A DNA stretch of 34,560 nt from Candidatus Latescibacterota bacterium (GTDB taxonomy: Bacteria; Latescibacterota; UBA2968; GCA-2709665). Both the position numbers and the translations under genes were made by a program. The stretch is from assembly GCA_021295655.1 (NCBI GenBank), contig JAGWBX010000063.1, positions 1,460 through 36,019 on the forward strand. The letters run 5' to 3'. This document shows positions 23,683 through 32,294 of this stretch, in pieces. The notes beneath the pieces are model-generated. The model saw nothing but the letters and a program-made list of their open reading frames with translations, did not search any database and was not told where the DNA came from. Position 1 is the stretch's first letter. Each line of letters begins with the position of its first letter.

Positions 23683-24942
23683 TCAGACGGGCGTACCGGA
23701 ATAGTGCGCCACGTCTTCGGGCAGATTGCACATCTGTCCCATCGGTCCGAAGATGGACGTGACGTCGTTGATATAGATCTTCCCGCTCAAGATATCCACG
23801 ATGCCGTCAAGACACTCCGGATGGGCGTCGAGGAACCGGCTGAAGCTGAATTCCTTCGTGTAGAACGCATATACCAGCTTTCGAACGGCTTCCATTCCGG
23901 GTATGAATTCCTCACCCCAATTTCCCAGTCGCCTGGCGGAGAAATCGTCGTTCCGAAAAGCCTCATGAATCGCATCAGCCGCCATTTCGCCGGATTTGAG
24001 CGCCAGGAACACGCCGGACGAATAGACGGGATCCAGGAACCCGTAGGCGTCGCCAACCAGCACCCAGCCATCTCCTGAAACCGAACTGGCCCGATAGGAG
24101 AAGTCGCTGGTTACCTTCATGGGAAACAGTTGACGGGCGCGCTCCAGCCGATCCTGCATGGGCGGACAGCGGTCCAACTCCTCCTCGAATATCTCCTGGG
24201 GCGTGCCCTCCCGCTGCTGCAGCAGGTACCCGATATCGCCAACCACGCCCACGCTGACGACGTCGTCGGCCAGCGGGATATACCAGAACCAGGCGTCCTT
24301 CGTGCGGGTGTGCAATATGAGCGTTGCCCCCTCGTCGATCCCTGCTTCCCTGGACCCGCTCCTGAAGTGCGTAAACAGGGATGCCTTCTTCAGCGTGGGC
24401 TCCTCGGTCTTGATATTCAGCTTGCGGGAAATCAGCGCGCTGCGTCCCGTTGCATCCACGATCACGCGGGCCGTGAGGTCATTCAGGCTGCCGTCGCTGT
24501 CTTTCGCCCTGACGCCTACGGCCCGGTCCTCGTTGAAGAGGACCTCCTGAACGGCGGTCCCCTGTCTCACGCTCGCCCCTTTCTCCCGGGCGTTCTCCAG
24601 CAACATCCGGTCGAACTCGCTTCGCAGCACCTGCCACGTGACCGAACTCTCGTGCGGGTCGTGCCGATGAAAATAGAATGGCGCCGATCCACGGCCGGAA
24701 GCACCGAAGAACTGTACGCTGTATTTTTTCACGTACGCGCTTTTCTTCAGTTTTTCGAGAACGCCCAGCCGTTTGAACGACCAGTACGTTCCGGGCATCA
24801 GCGACTCTCCAATCTGAAACCGCGGAAACCGCGCCCGCTCGAGCAAAAGGACGCGATGGCCGTACTCGGCAACCAGCGCCGCGACGGTACTCCCCGCGGG
24901 GCCGCCGCCGATCACAATGACATCGTAAGGGTCTGAACGCAT
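23683..24942 (-). CDS. FAD-dependent oxidoreductase, flavin-halogenase-like
   Basis: This 419-residue flavoprotein has the N-terminal dinucleotide motif GGGPAGST (12-19), the family block GESLMPGTYWSFKRLGVLEK, and the second FAD motif DGWVLVGDAYGFLDPVYSSG (291-310). W218-x-W220-x-I222-P223 in DAWFWYIPLA matches the WxWxIP motif of flavin-dependent halogenases, and lysines K72/K73 lie near where the halogenase catalytic lysine is expected. Related geranylgeranyl-reductase-like and monooxygenase proteins share part of this, so halogenation is only a possibility. The gene is 19 bp downstream of the PaaK-like ligase on the same strand. A partner flavin reductase is not in the window. A role in oxidising or halogenating an activated aromatic acid is inferred. 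Confidence 0.8.
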   Translation of the reverse strand: MRSDPYDVIVIGGGPAGSTVAALVAEYGHRVLLLERARFPRFQIGESLMPGTYWSFKRLGVLEKLKKSAYVKKYSVQFFGASGRGSAPFYFHRHDPHESSVTWQVLRSEFDRMLLENAREKGASVRQGTAVQEVLFNEDRAVGVRAKDSDGSLNDLTARVIVDATGRSALISRKLNIKTEEPTLKKASLFTHFRSGSREAGIDEGATLILHTRTKDAWFWYIPLADDVVSVGVVGDIGYLLQQREGTPQEIFEEELDRCPPMQDRLERARQLFPMKVTSDFSYRASSVSGDGWVLVGDAYGFLDPVYSSGVFLALKSGEMAADAIHEAFRNDDFSARRLGNWGEEFIPGMEAVRKLVYAFYTKEFSFSRFLDAHPECLDGIVDILSGKIYINDVTSIFGPMGQMCNLPEDVAHYSGTPV

Positions 24943-24961
24943 TGGAATTTCCCGCGGAAAC

Positions 24962-26239
24962 TCAGCTTCGATGGTCCGTAAACCGTCTTGCCTTCAGTTC
25001 GAACCTGGGCAGCGTGTTCAGGCCTACCGCACGAACCCCGACACGGAATCCCAGCTTGCGTCTCGCCTCCCGCGCGAGGGCATCGGCAACGGAATCGGGC
25101 GATTGTCCCCTGACTTCAAGACGGATTTCCATTTCATCCAGGGCGCCGCGGCGGTACACGTCCACCGCGAACTCCGTCACTTCGGAAAAGGACCTGACAA
25201 CGTTCTCAACGGCGCTCGGGTAGATGACGACCCCGCGAATGATGATCCCGCCGTCGATGCGGCCGATCACGCCGTTTTCCAGACGGAGAAACCCGGACCC
25301 GCACGGACATGCCCCCATCGCGCGCCTGACGCGGTCGCCGGTGCGGTAACGGATCACCGGCATGCCCACCCGACCCAGGTTCGTCAGGACCAGTTCACCC
25401 TCGTCTGCCTGCTCACCGGAGACCGGATCGATCACTTCGCAGATAAACTCGGCTTCGTTCACGTGCATGCCGTTTCGGGCACGGCACTCGAACCCCCACG
25501 CCCCCACCTCGGTCGCGCCGGCGTGGTCGAAACACCTGGCGCCCCATGTTTCCTCAATCCGTTGTCTCGTCGCCGGCAGTCCGGCCCCGGGTTCCCCGGC
25601 GTGGATCGTGGTGCGAACACTGGAGTTTGCGATATCGATCCCTTCGGTTTCTGCGATTTCAGCCAGATGCAGCGCGTACGTGGGCGTGCAGACCAGAACC
25701 GTCGCCCGGTGTTCCCCAATGGCATGGAGCCGCTGGACCGACGACATCGAACCGCCCGTAATGGCCATCGCCCCGATTACGCGGGCGGCTTCGTGGGCGG
25801 TCCAGAACCCGATAAACGGTCCGAACGAAAAGGCAAAAAACAGCCGGTCCCCGGACGTTACGCCCGCGCCATCGAAAACGCGGCGCCAGCAGCCGGCGAA
25901 CCAGTCCCAGCTTCGCCGCGTGTCCAGCCAGCGCAAGGGCCTGCCCGTCGTGCCCGACGTCTGGTGGACCCGGATGTAATCCCGCAGACGATACGTCAGA
26001 TTGGATCCGTACGGCGGGTGCGCGTCCTGGTCGGCCGACAGTTCAGCCTTGGTTGTAAAGGGAAGCCGCCGGTAATCATCGAGGGTCCGCACGTCCCCGG
26101 GCGAGGACAGCCCGGCGCCCGTCAGCTTTTCTCTGTAAAACGCGTTGTCCCGCAGGACAGAGACCAGCATGTCCCTCAGGCGACGGACCTGCGACTCGCC
26201 CGGTCCGTCCCCGTCATGCGCCAGGCAAACGGAACTCAT
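24962..26239 (-). CDS. Phenylacetate-CoA ligase-like (PaaK family) adenylating enzyme
   Basis: In this 425-residue protein the ATP/AMP-binding P-loop HQTSGTTGRPL is at residues 92-102. CFDHAGATEVGAWGFEC is the aryl-binding/motif-5 region, VIRYRTGDRV the adenylate contact, and GIIIRGVVIYPSAVENVV the hinge and C-terminal domain typical of PaaK-type ligases. They activate aromatic or other carboxylic acids to CoA thioesters, or load carrier proteins. The ATG at 26239 overlaps the TonB receptor stop as ATGA, so the two are translationally coupled. This is an unusual direct link between an outer-membrane receptor and an acid-activating enzyme. No adjacent carrier protein gene was found. The substrate is unknown. 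Confidence 0.88.
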   Translation of the reverse strand: MSSVCLAHDGDGPGESQVRRLRDMLVSVLRDNAFYREKLTGAGLSSPGDVRTLDDYRRLPFTTKAELSADQDAHPPYGSNLTYRLRDYIRVHQTSGTTGRPLRWLDTRRSWDWFAGCWRRVFDGAGVTSGDRLFFAFSFGPFIGFWTAHEAARVIGAMAITGGSMSSVQRLHAIGEHRATVLVCTPTYALHLAEIAETEGIDIANSSVRTTIHAGEPGAGLPATRQRIEETWGARCFDHAGATEVGAWGFECRARNGMHVNEAEFICEVIDPVSGEQADEGELVLTNLGRVGMPVIRYRTGDRVRRAMGACPCGSGFLRLENGVIGRIDGGIIIRGVVIYPSAVENVVRSFSEVTEFAVDVYRRGALDEMEIRLEVRGQSPDSVADALAREARRKLGFRVGVRAVGLNTLPRFELKARRFTDHRS

Positions 26240-28353
26240 AGGTCGACCTGAATGGCGGCGTACAGGCCGAAGGGCGGCGCCGGAATTACCGACGTCGCGC
26301 CGAACCCGCGCGTTTCGTACTCGCGATCGGTCAGATTCCTGGCATTGAGCCTGACTGTCGCGTGGCCGTATGTATACGATGCCGAAGCGTCAAGCGTCAG
26401 CACGCCGCCGATACTGTATTGATTGTCCTCGGCGATGAACTGGCTGCCCACGTACCTGGCGCCCATTCCCAGTTCAATGCCGCTGTCGAAGCCAAGTGCG
26501 CTCCATACGTTCAGAATGTGTCTCGGCGAGAAGGCCGGCCTGTTGCCGGACCGGTCCAGGTGCCGAAATTGCATCCCGGTGGGCGTGGGCACGGCCAGCA
26601 TCTCGGTAAACCGCGTAAGTTCCGCGTTGGAATACGCGTACGTCAGAAAAACGTGGCACCCGCCGCCGGGACGCGCCATCACTTCCAGTTCCATGCCCCG
26701 CGACCGCTGGTCCCCGTCCTGTTTGGTCACGCCGGTCTCATCCGGGATGCCGATGTCGTATTTCCGCAAATCGAAGACAGCCAATGACGCGTGAAGGCGG
26801 TTGTCAACGAGGTATTTCTTCGCGCCGGCCTCGAACTGCGTGGCCGATTCGACGTCCCTCGGTCCCGCGACGAGGCTCGAGGGCGGCGCAAACGCCTTGC
26901 CCGCGCTGGCATAGAGCGTCAGGTCCTCCGCGGGATTCAACGCCACACCCGCCATCGGACTCAACTCGTTGAACGCTCTCGACGTTGACGTGACAGGGTC
27001 GTCGTACCGTATCCGGTCGAAGCGAACGCCCGCGAACGCCTGGAAAAAATCGGAGAAGACAATCCGGTCGACGACAAATGGCGCAACAACGCCGCTCGTC
27101 GCATCGGCCGCACGGGACTGACCCGGAACGACGAAATACGGCAGCGTGGCCGTTTCGACCGGTACAAACAGATCAATATTCGGCAGGACCGCCACGTCGA
27201 GCGTAAACGAGTCCTGCCACCGCATCAGTTCCAGACCCGCCAGCAGCGTATGCCTCGCCCGTCCCGTGGAAAACGAGAACACAAGCTCGGACTGATTGCC
27301 CAGCACCTTCTGCCGGTCGTCGAGGAGCAACAACGTCCTGACCAGGTCCTGGCTGCCCGCGGCATTGGGATACACGCCGTTGAACAGCGTTCCGTTGGAG
27401 ATCCAGGAAAAATCCGTAAAATACAGTTTGTTTCGCAGCGTGACCCGCGGAGACAAACGGGTCTGCACGTCCATCCGCACCCTGAAGATCTCCTGGTCCG
27501 ATACATCGAACGGAGACTGGTAGGAGCGGGTCCGAGGCACGGCTGCCAGTTGCCCGCCGGCCACGGGCAACCCCGAATCTGATTTGTATTCGCTGGTCAC
27601 ATATTCGAAATTCGCCGTGGCCGTCGTCTTTTCGTTCCGCAGGGTGACGGCGGGGTTCAACGCCCAGATTCCGCTGCTCTTGTCGTCCCGGTAGTTGTCG
27701 GAAACCTGTCGGAGTCCGTTGAAACGTACGGCCGCGCCCCGCGCCGGGTCCCCCCACCCCGCGTCCACGCTTCCTCTCACGTTCCCAAAAGGGCCGTAAG
27801 CGCCCCTGGCCTGAAACATGCGCTTGAAAACGGGTTGCTTCCGGTTCAGATTCACCGATCCGGAAAGCGGGTTGCCGCCGTAGAGAAACGCGCCCGGTCC
27901 TTTCAGGACCTCCACCCGATCGAGGTTGTAAAGATTGTAGAACGTGGCCTCCGGCTCGGAAGCGCCGTCCGTCAGCACCAGCCCGCTGGACAGCGAGTCG
28001 AATCCGCGAATCACGAAAAAATCCGTCACGCCGAACACCGTCTGCACGTTCACGCCGCTCACGTTTCGAAGCGCGTCGCCAAGGACCACGCCGCTTTGAT
28101 GTTCAATCAGCCCGCGGTTGACCACGCTGACGCTGGCGGGTGTTTCACTCAGAGGCACCGGGATCTTGCTGGCGACGGAACCGATCGTGGCGACTTTTTC
28201 CTTGCTCTCGGTCACCACAATCTCTTCGCCGGCGTAAACCGGCAGGTCATCCCCGGCTTCCTCGTCGGTCTTGTCGTCCGCGGCAAGCAAGGCGTTTGCA
28301 GAAAGACACAGAATCATGCCGGTCAGCAGGCCCGTTCGGAATAACAACGACAT
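26236..28353 (-). CDS. TonB-dependent outer-membrane receptor (siderophore-type)
   Basis: This 705-residue protein has a signal peptide (MSLLFRTGLLTGMILCLSAN, then ALLA), a TonB-box-like EEIVVTES, and a plug domain with SETPASVSVVNRGLIE, LRNVSGVNVQ and VIRGFDSLSSGLVLTDG, followed by LDRVEVLKGPGAFLYG. A 22-strand-type barrel rich in alternating hydrophobic strands follows. The ending GLYAAIQVDL lacks the terminal phenylalanine common in barrels. Layout and length fit ferric-siderophore receptors (FhuA/FpvA-like). The ATG at 28353 follows AAAGGAAAT. An upstream in-frame start six codons earlier is less likely. It is the first gene of the eight-gene minus-strand unit. The ligand is unknown and may be the product of the downstream genes. 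Confidence 0.9.
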   Translation of the reverse strand: MSLLFRTGLLTGMILCLSANALLAADDKTDEEAGDDLPVYAGEEIVVTESKEKVATIGSVASKIPVPLSETPASVSVVNRGLIEHQSGVVLGDALRNVSGVNVQTVFGVTDFFVIRGFDSLSSGLVLTDGASEPEATFYNLYNLDRVEVLKGPGAFLYGGNPLSGSVNLNRKQPVFKRMFQARGAYGPFGNVRGSVDAGWGDPARGAAVRFNGLRQVSDNYRDDKSSGIWALNPAVTLRNEKTTATANFEYVTSEYKSDSGLPVAGGQLAAVPRTRSYQSPFDVSDQEIFRVRMDVQTRLSPRVTLRNKLYFTDFSWISNGTLFNGVYPNAAGSQDLVRTLLLLDDRQKVLGNQSELVFSFSTGRARHTLLAGLELMRWQDSFTLDVAVLPNIDLFVPVETATLPYFVVPGQSRAADATSGVVAPFVVDRIVFSDFFQAFAGVRFDRIRYDDPVTSTSRAFNELSPMAGVALNPAEDLTLYASAGKAFAPPSSLVAGPRDVESATQFEAGAKKYLVDNRLHASLAVFDLRKYDIGIPDETGVTKQDGDQRSRGMELEVMARPGGGCHVFLTYAYSNAELTRFTEMLAVPTPTGMQFRHLDRSGNRPAFSPRHILNVWSALGFDSGIELGMGARYVGSQFIAEDNQYSIGGVLTLDASASYTYGHATVRLNARNLTDREYETRGFGATSVIPAPPFGLYAAIQVDL

Positions 28354-28450
28354 GCGATTTCCTTTCACCAATACGTCCTAGCGCGGCTTCGCTATGGTCA
28401 GCCGCAACCAAACAGGTGGTAATTATCGGGCGAGCCCGATTGAAGGTTCA

Positions 28451-28591
28451 ATCACTCCCCCCTTGAGGGGGAGTCGCAGAAGCCGGGGCCGGCGACGGTG
28501 GTGGGGGGATTTCAACGACTTACCGTATGCAAGCAGTATGAACAAACATGTACGCATCTTGCGTTGAAGTCTTACTGAAAGACTCTAACCG
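28451..28591 (-). repeat. Composite interspersed repeat, copy D
   Basis: In reverse orientation it has the GATTTCAACG block, the TACGCATCTTGCGTTGAAGT module and the end CTGAAAGACTCTAACCG, as in copy C, with the CTCCCCC hairpin at the other end. It overlaps the 3' end of the PQQ-propeller gene, whose TAG stop (28585-28587) lies inside the repeat end. It sits between that gene and the TonB receptor and fills most of 28354-28584. Confidence 0.85.
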
Positions 28592-29786
28592 CCCGGCCTG
28601 AGATCCAGGCAGACGATTTTCCGCATATCCCTGACGAACACGCGTCCGTTGGCCAGGGTGGGCGCCGTCCAGCTGCGGCCGGAAAGCACCTGAACGCCGG
28701 CCGTTTCGCTGAATCCTTCCGGCGTCGCCTTTGCCAGGGCCAGCCTTCCACTGTCGCTCATCACCAGGAGATGGCCGTCGGCGTAGATCAACGCCCCCTT
28801 GCCGTACCCGCGGTGTTTCCATTGCTCCTTCCCCGTCCGCGCTTCGATACACTTCAGAATGGCGTTATCGAATCCATACAGATAGTCCCCCACCAACACG
28901 GACGTGCCGAAATGGTTTTTCATCCGCCTGCTCTCCCAGACACGGGTCGCCCCGATTCCGTTGCTTCCAGCTTCGATTCGCAACAGGGCCGCGCCATGGT
29001 CGTAGCCGGAGGATATGAAAATCTGGTTCGGCGGCACGAAGATCGGGGTTGCAATGTTCAGATCGTACGACGTCTTCCAAGGGTACCGCCAGTAAAGGGA
29101 TCCGTCCTCCGGCGAGAGTCCGACCACGGCTTCCCCCGAGAAATAGATGACCTGACGCACGCCGGCAAGATCCACCACGATGGGCGATGAATACGAAGCC
29201 ACGTCATTCTGGGAAGCCCAGGCGACTTCGCCGTTCTTACTCCGCAATGCCAGAAACGTACCGTCGCGGGTTGCCGCCTCCAGGAACAGGAGGTCGCCTT
29301 CCACCAGTGGCGACGTGGAAAACCCGAACCTGGGAAACCGGCCGCCAAGTCCGTCGACAAGGTCCACGGACCAGATCGTTTCGCCGTTCGCCGCGTTCAG
29401 TGCGTACAGGCGTCCCTCAGCGCTGAGGACGTAGACCCGTTCCCCGGCTACCGTCGGCTGCGAACGGGGTCCGTTGCCCCCCTGCCCCTCCTTGAACATG
29501 CGCCCTGTCCTGAACCGCCAGATCTCATCGCCCGATTCCTCACCCAGACAGATGACGAACTCATCGTCACCCTCTGCAAACATGGTGAATACCCGACCGT
29601 TGGCCACCGAGATCGCCGAAAACCCCGCACCCAGGTTTTTCTGCCACACCACATCAGGACCGTTCTTCGGCCAGGTCTTTATGAATCCCGTTTCGGTCGA
29701 AATGGACCCAACCATTGGGGCCAATCCGCGTGTGCGGGTGAAAAGCACAATACAAAAGCGACCGAGAGACAAAATCTGTATTTCAT
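28585..29786 (-). pseudogene. PQQ-like beta-propeller protein, frameshifted near its N-terminus
   Basis: The gene starts with ATG at 29786: MKYRFCLSVAFVLCFSPAHA is a signal peptide, followed by DWPQWLGP, the family start. At about 29703-29708 the frame changes. The rest (SISTETGFIKTWPKNGPDVV onward to 28585, about 370 residues of propeller repeats such as LYALNAANGETIWSVDL and VVGLSPEDGSLYWRYPW) continues in another frame. The usual residues between WxGP and ISTETG (NRDG-like) are missing, consistent with a small deletion whose length is not a multiple of three. The stop codon is supplied by repeat copy D. If the shift is not a sequencing error, the gene makes only a leaderless product or none. 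It is a shorter paralogue of 15211-16506. Confidence 0.8.
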
Positions 29787-29842
29787 AGACTGACTCCGCA
29801 AAAAGGTTGAACTACAGCACAGGCGTACCTGACCGAACGCCA

Positions 29843-30109
29843 TCACTGATGCCGTATCTGAATCGTCCAGATTCCCGGTAACAAGCTTTCCCGAGCGATA
29901 ACGCAGCTGGCGACAAATTTAGCTTTCACTGAATCAGGCACAAGGCTGTGGATGCGAAACAAGATGACGCCGTGAGGGGCGGAAATACCGTCACGATTCA
30001 CAAGATTTCCAAAGCCTTTATGGTAGGTTATCAGCGTACGGCCTTCACGTGTAGCCAATTCCAGCAATCTGGAGTCTCCTTCACCCCGGGAAGTTTCCTT
30101 CACCCAGCG
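29843..30109 (-). pseudogene. DUF5615 PIN-like toxin-like protein, N-terminally truncated
   Basis: The remaining 88 or so residues (RWVKETSRGEGDSRLLELAT, TLITYHKGFGNLVNRDGISA, then HGVILFRI) match the C-terminal two-thirds of DUF5615 proteins, small PIN-like nucleases of toxin-antitoxin type. The N-terminal portion normally holding the catalytic DEN-type aspartate and first helices is absent. The frame reaches a stop at 30131-30133, and upstream sequence is unrelated group II intron-like DNA. A GTG at 30103 could start a translated remnant. No DUF433-type antitoxin is next to it. It is probably inactive. Confidence 0.6.
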
Positions 30110-30159
30110 CCCATCGCAGTCTGACGCTCGCTACCTTATAACGACTTGCTATGAAAGTG

Positions 30160-30370
30160 GATGAAAGGCAAAGCTGTCCGTGCAGAACGGGCAGCGTGTG
30201 CCTGAAGGCGACGTCCGTCGGAGAGCCGGATGCGGGAAATCCGCACGTCCTGTTCGACGAGCGCGATGTGGAAACGGGGCACGGAGTGGCTATTGAGGCA
30301 CCGCCAGACGAAAGAGGCGGAAACAGATAGGCCACTCCTAAACTACCGCGCCACATCCCGACTCTACTAT
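30160..30370 (+). mobile_element. Probable group II intron 3'-end remnant
   Basis: The 34-nt-like domain V hairpin at 30223-30255 (GAGCCGGATGCGGG, AAAT loop, CCGCACGTCCTGTTC) carries the conserved AGC-type base and GNRA-like loop position. It is followed by GACGAGCGCGATGTGGAAAC, CACCGCCAGACGAAAGAGG and CGACTCTAC, which resembles sequence seen downstream of intron reverse-transcriptase genes. One base pair of the stem is broken (CTG where CGG is usual). No reverse transcriptase remains. Its left end abuts the truncated DUF5615 gene. Confidence 0.5.
30223..30255 (+). ncRNA. Group II intron domain V-like hairpin
   Basis: GAGCCGGA pairs with TCCTGTTC with one mismatch, and GCGGG with CCGC around an AAAT loop. 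This closely resembles the catalytic domain V consensus GAGCCG-AUGCG-GAAA-CGCACG-CGGUUC. It is probably a decayed relic. Confidence 0.5.
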
Positions 30371-30410
30371 TCAGGCGGTTCTCGCTGAGATTCAGCCCGA
30401 AGAAGAAGGG

Positions 30411-30478
30411 CGACTTTACGTCACAATTCGGCGATTCTTTAGTTCACTGAATGTGAACCGAAAAACAGTGCAATCGAA
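30411..30478 (+). repeat. Diverged repeat partner of 5431-5497
   Basis: TTTACGTCACAATTCGGCGA, then TTCTTTAGTTC, GTGAACCGAAAAACAG and GCAATCGAA align in order with the earlier copy. Here the frame is open upstream as well (AEIQPEEEGRLYVTIRRFF), so this may be the better-preserved end of a former gene. Confidence 0.5.
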
Positions 30479-30548
30479 AAGCGGTAATTCCAAATGTATC
30501 AAGGCCTTAAAATGTCATTGATTGCTTGTTTTTTACGAATCGAGATTA

Positions 30549-30745
30549 ATCACTCCCCCCTTGAGGGGGGTCGCAGAAGCCGAGCCGTCCCCTGAGCACT
30601 CGCCCTGCTTCTGCTGAGCTTGTCGAACGGTGTTGGAGGGCCGGCGAAGGCTGATGCGGTGGGGGGATTACACCATACCGTATGCAATCAGCGTGATCAA
30701 GCATGTACGCATTTTGTGGAGAAGTTTTATTGCAAGACTAAAGCC
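30549..30745 (-). repeat. Composite interspersed repeat, copy E
   Basis: Inverted relative to copy C: ATCACTCCCCCCTTGAGG hairpin, TCGCAGAAGCCGAGCCGTCC, a GGCGAAGGCTGATGCGGT block, GGGGGGATTACACC, ACGCATTTTGTGGAGAAG and TTGCAAGACTAAAGCC. It includes the end module, so it is nearly full length. No convincing gene is seen in 30371-31030. A short open frame at 30630-30901 is repeat sequence plus non-coding DNA. Confidence 0.8.
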
Positions 30746-31030
30746 TCCAATAAAGATCATCCCAGCGCCACGGGGTTTATCCCGCTTTCTGGCCTGTTTC
30801 CGGGTTTTCCCTCAAGCCCTCCCACCCACAAGATCTTGTGGTTGACATGCTATTGCTGGGTCCGCTCAGTCCTCAAATTATCTCAAGTCATTGAAAAGTA
30901 AATCCTTATTTTACTCAGCCAAGTTTACATAAATACGTTATCAGAAGGTTAAGTGACCTGTTGCTGGCCTGAACCTGCCAAGTTGCGCCCCCGGCAGGCG
31001 GAAGAGGCCCTCAGAGGTGTTTTAAGGACC
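30746..31030. other. Non-coding stretch before the defective IS
   Basis: I see no supported gene. It is AT-richer than the left half of the window. It may include remnants of another insertion, judging by the abrupt composition change around 30900. Confidence 0.35.
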
Positions 31031-32213
31031 TAGCAGTCCGTTGATAAAGCGGGATTATAGCTAGGTATAATGAACGAGCGGTGAAGGCAACATAGATGTG
31101 CGTGGCGGGTCGACAATCGGCGCTAAGTTTTCAAATACGGATGGAGGGCGGAAAGGCGCAGTAATATTGTTTGGCAGACCTCGAGAGCGTGTTTGAGGCG
31201 ATTGAGAAGGGTGCCGAAGGCCGATAGCAGCCCGTGCAACGCCCTCGCGATGCCCTTGCCGGTGATCTGCCGCATCACGAGGGAGAGATTGAAGGCGCCG
31301 CCATGTATACACAGCCGTTTGTAGATGTTGTTGTGGCCGCGCAGGTGCGTGCGACGCATACCCCAGTTTCATTGATATGCGCAAAACTGTGTTCGGCTAC
31401 CTCGGCGCGCTGCCGCTGCAGCCACTTGCCTCGCTTTCCTCGTATGCGTCGGCGATTCGCAAACACCGCCGCCCTAGCCGCCGCATCCTTTTTCCAGTTT
31501 CGACGACCGCGGTCCGGTTCCGAGACGTAGCTCCGGGTCTTCGCCGACTTCAATGTCTTAATGGTGTGAATGCTGTGATGTCCCTTATCCGCCACCACCT
31601 CGCGAAGCGCCCTCTTGTCATCGATATCGTCGACCGCTTGCAGATTCCGATCGACCGAGTCCAAGCTCCCGCCCAGCGACTCGGTGTCCCGTTTATCGAC
31701 GCCACATACCGTTATGGCTAAAAGCGCCTCTGTGTCCAGATCGACCGTATGTTCGGCCTTGTGAGCCAAATGCGTGCGTGAGTCTTTCATCTTCGTAATC
31801 CGGACATCCGCATCTTGGGGATGCTCCCAGTCCTTGTTGGAAGCTTTGTTCGCACGCTTCTTGTCGCGCCGGGCCAGGTCCTGCCCCGTCGGGGTTTGGA
31901 TGCCTTCGGCACGGGCCAGCCCTTCAATGTACTCGAGGTAGGCTTTCCCCGTGTCCCAGCGCACGATGCTGCGCATCGCCGCGTTGGCTTCCAGCGTGGT
32001 GGCGTCCACCGCCACAGTCCTGCCATTGAGCAGGTCGTGGCCCGCAAACACCTTCAGCCACACGCTCCTCACACTTGCTTATCGGCATCTCCGGCCTCCC
32101 TCACGCTTCGGACCTTCATATTTTGTGTTTTCTAAATCTATAAAAGGCCGATACGACAAGCAATCTTCTTTTACCTCGCCTCTGAACATTGACTCTTTTT
32201 CAACGGACTGATA
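31031..32213 (-). mobile_element. Defective DDE insertion sequence with terminal inverted repeats
   Basis: The ends TAGCAGTCCGTTGATAAAG (31031-31049) and CTTTTTCAACGGACTGATA (32195-32213) are inverted copies matching at 17 of 19 positions. Between them lies a minus-strand transposase relic of IS1182/DUF772-like type. At 1183 bp it is shorter than expected for that family and lacks the N-terminal coding part, so it is non-autonomous. The MITE at 9408-9578 carries related ends. Confidence 0.75.
31123..32072 (-). pseudogene. IS1182-like DDE transposase, truncated and frameshifted
   Basis: The main frame (32072-31275) carries the DDE core: LNGRTVAVDATTLEANAAMR with the first aspartate, then VRITKMKDSRTHLAHKAEHT, VVADKGHHS with the second aspartate region, and RGRRNWKKDAAARAAVFANR. 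Near 31360 the homologous sequence jumps frame: the end RRTHLRGHNNIYKRLCIHGG, then AFNLSLVMRQITGKG, is read in the frame 31359-31123. The N-terminal DUF772 region is missing because only about 120 bp separate the preserved part from the right inverted repeat. It is therefore unlikely to be active. MRSVWLK at the apparent start is not a native N-terminus. Confidence 0.8.
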
Positions 32214-32294
32214 GAAGGTATCTGAGGCATCCGAACGCCTGAAAGGCGCTTACAGAGGCTCTGTGCGCAAATATGGGGCATTGTGAGAAGTGGA

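Noticed and set aside
24971..26251. Plus-strand open frame opposite the PaaK-like ligase
   Set aside because: Composition is typical of an antisense shadow in GC-rich DNA. The PaaK motifs are on the other strand.
31041..31071. TTGATA-19-TATAAT promoter-like pair at the IS left end
   Set aside because: The 19-bp spacing is long and it points into the IS against the transposase gene, so a functional promoter is not supported.
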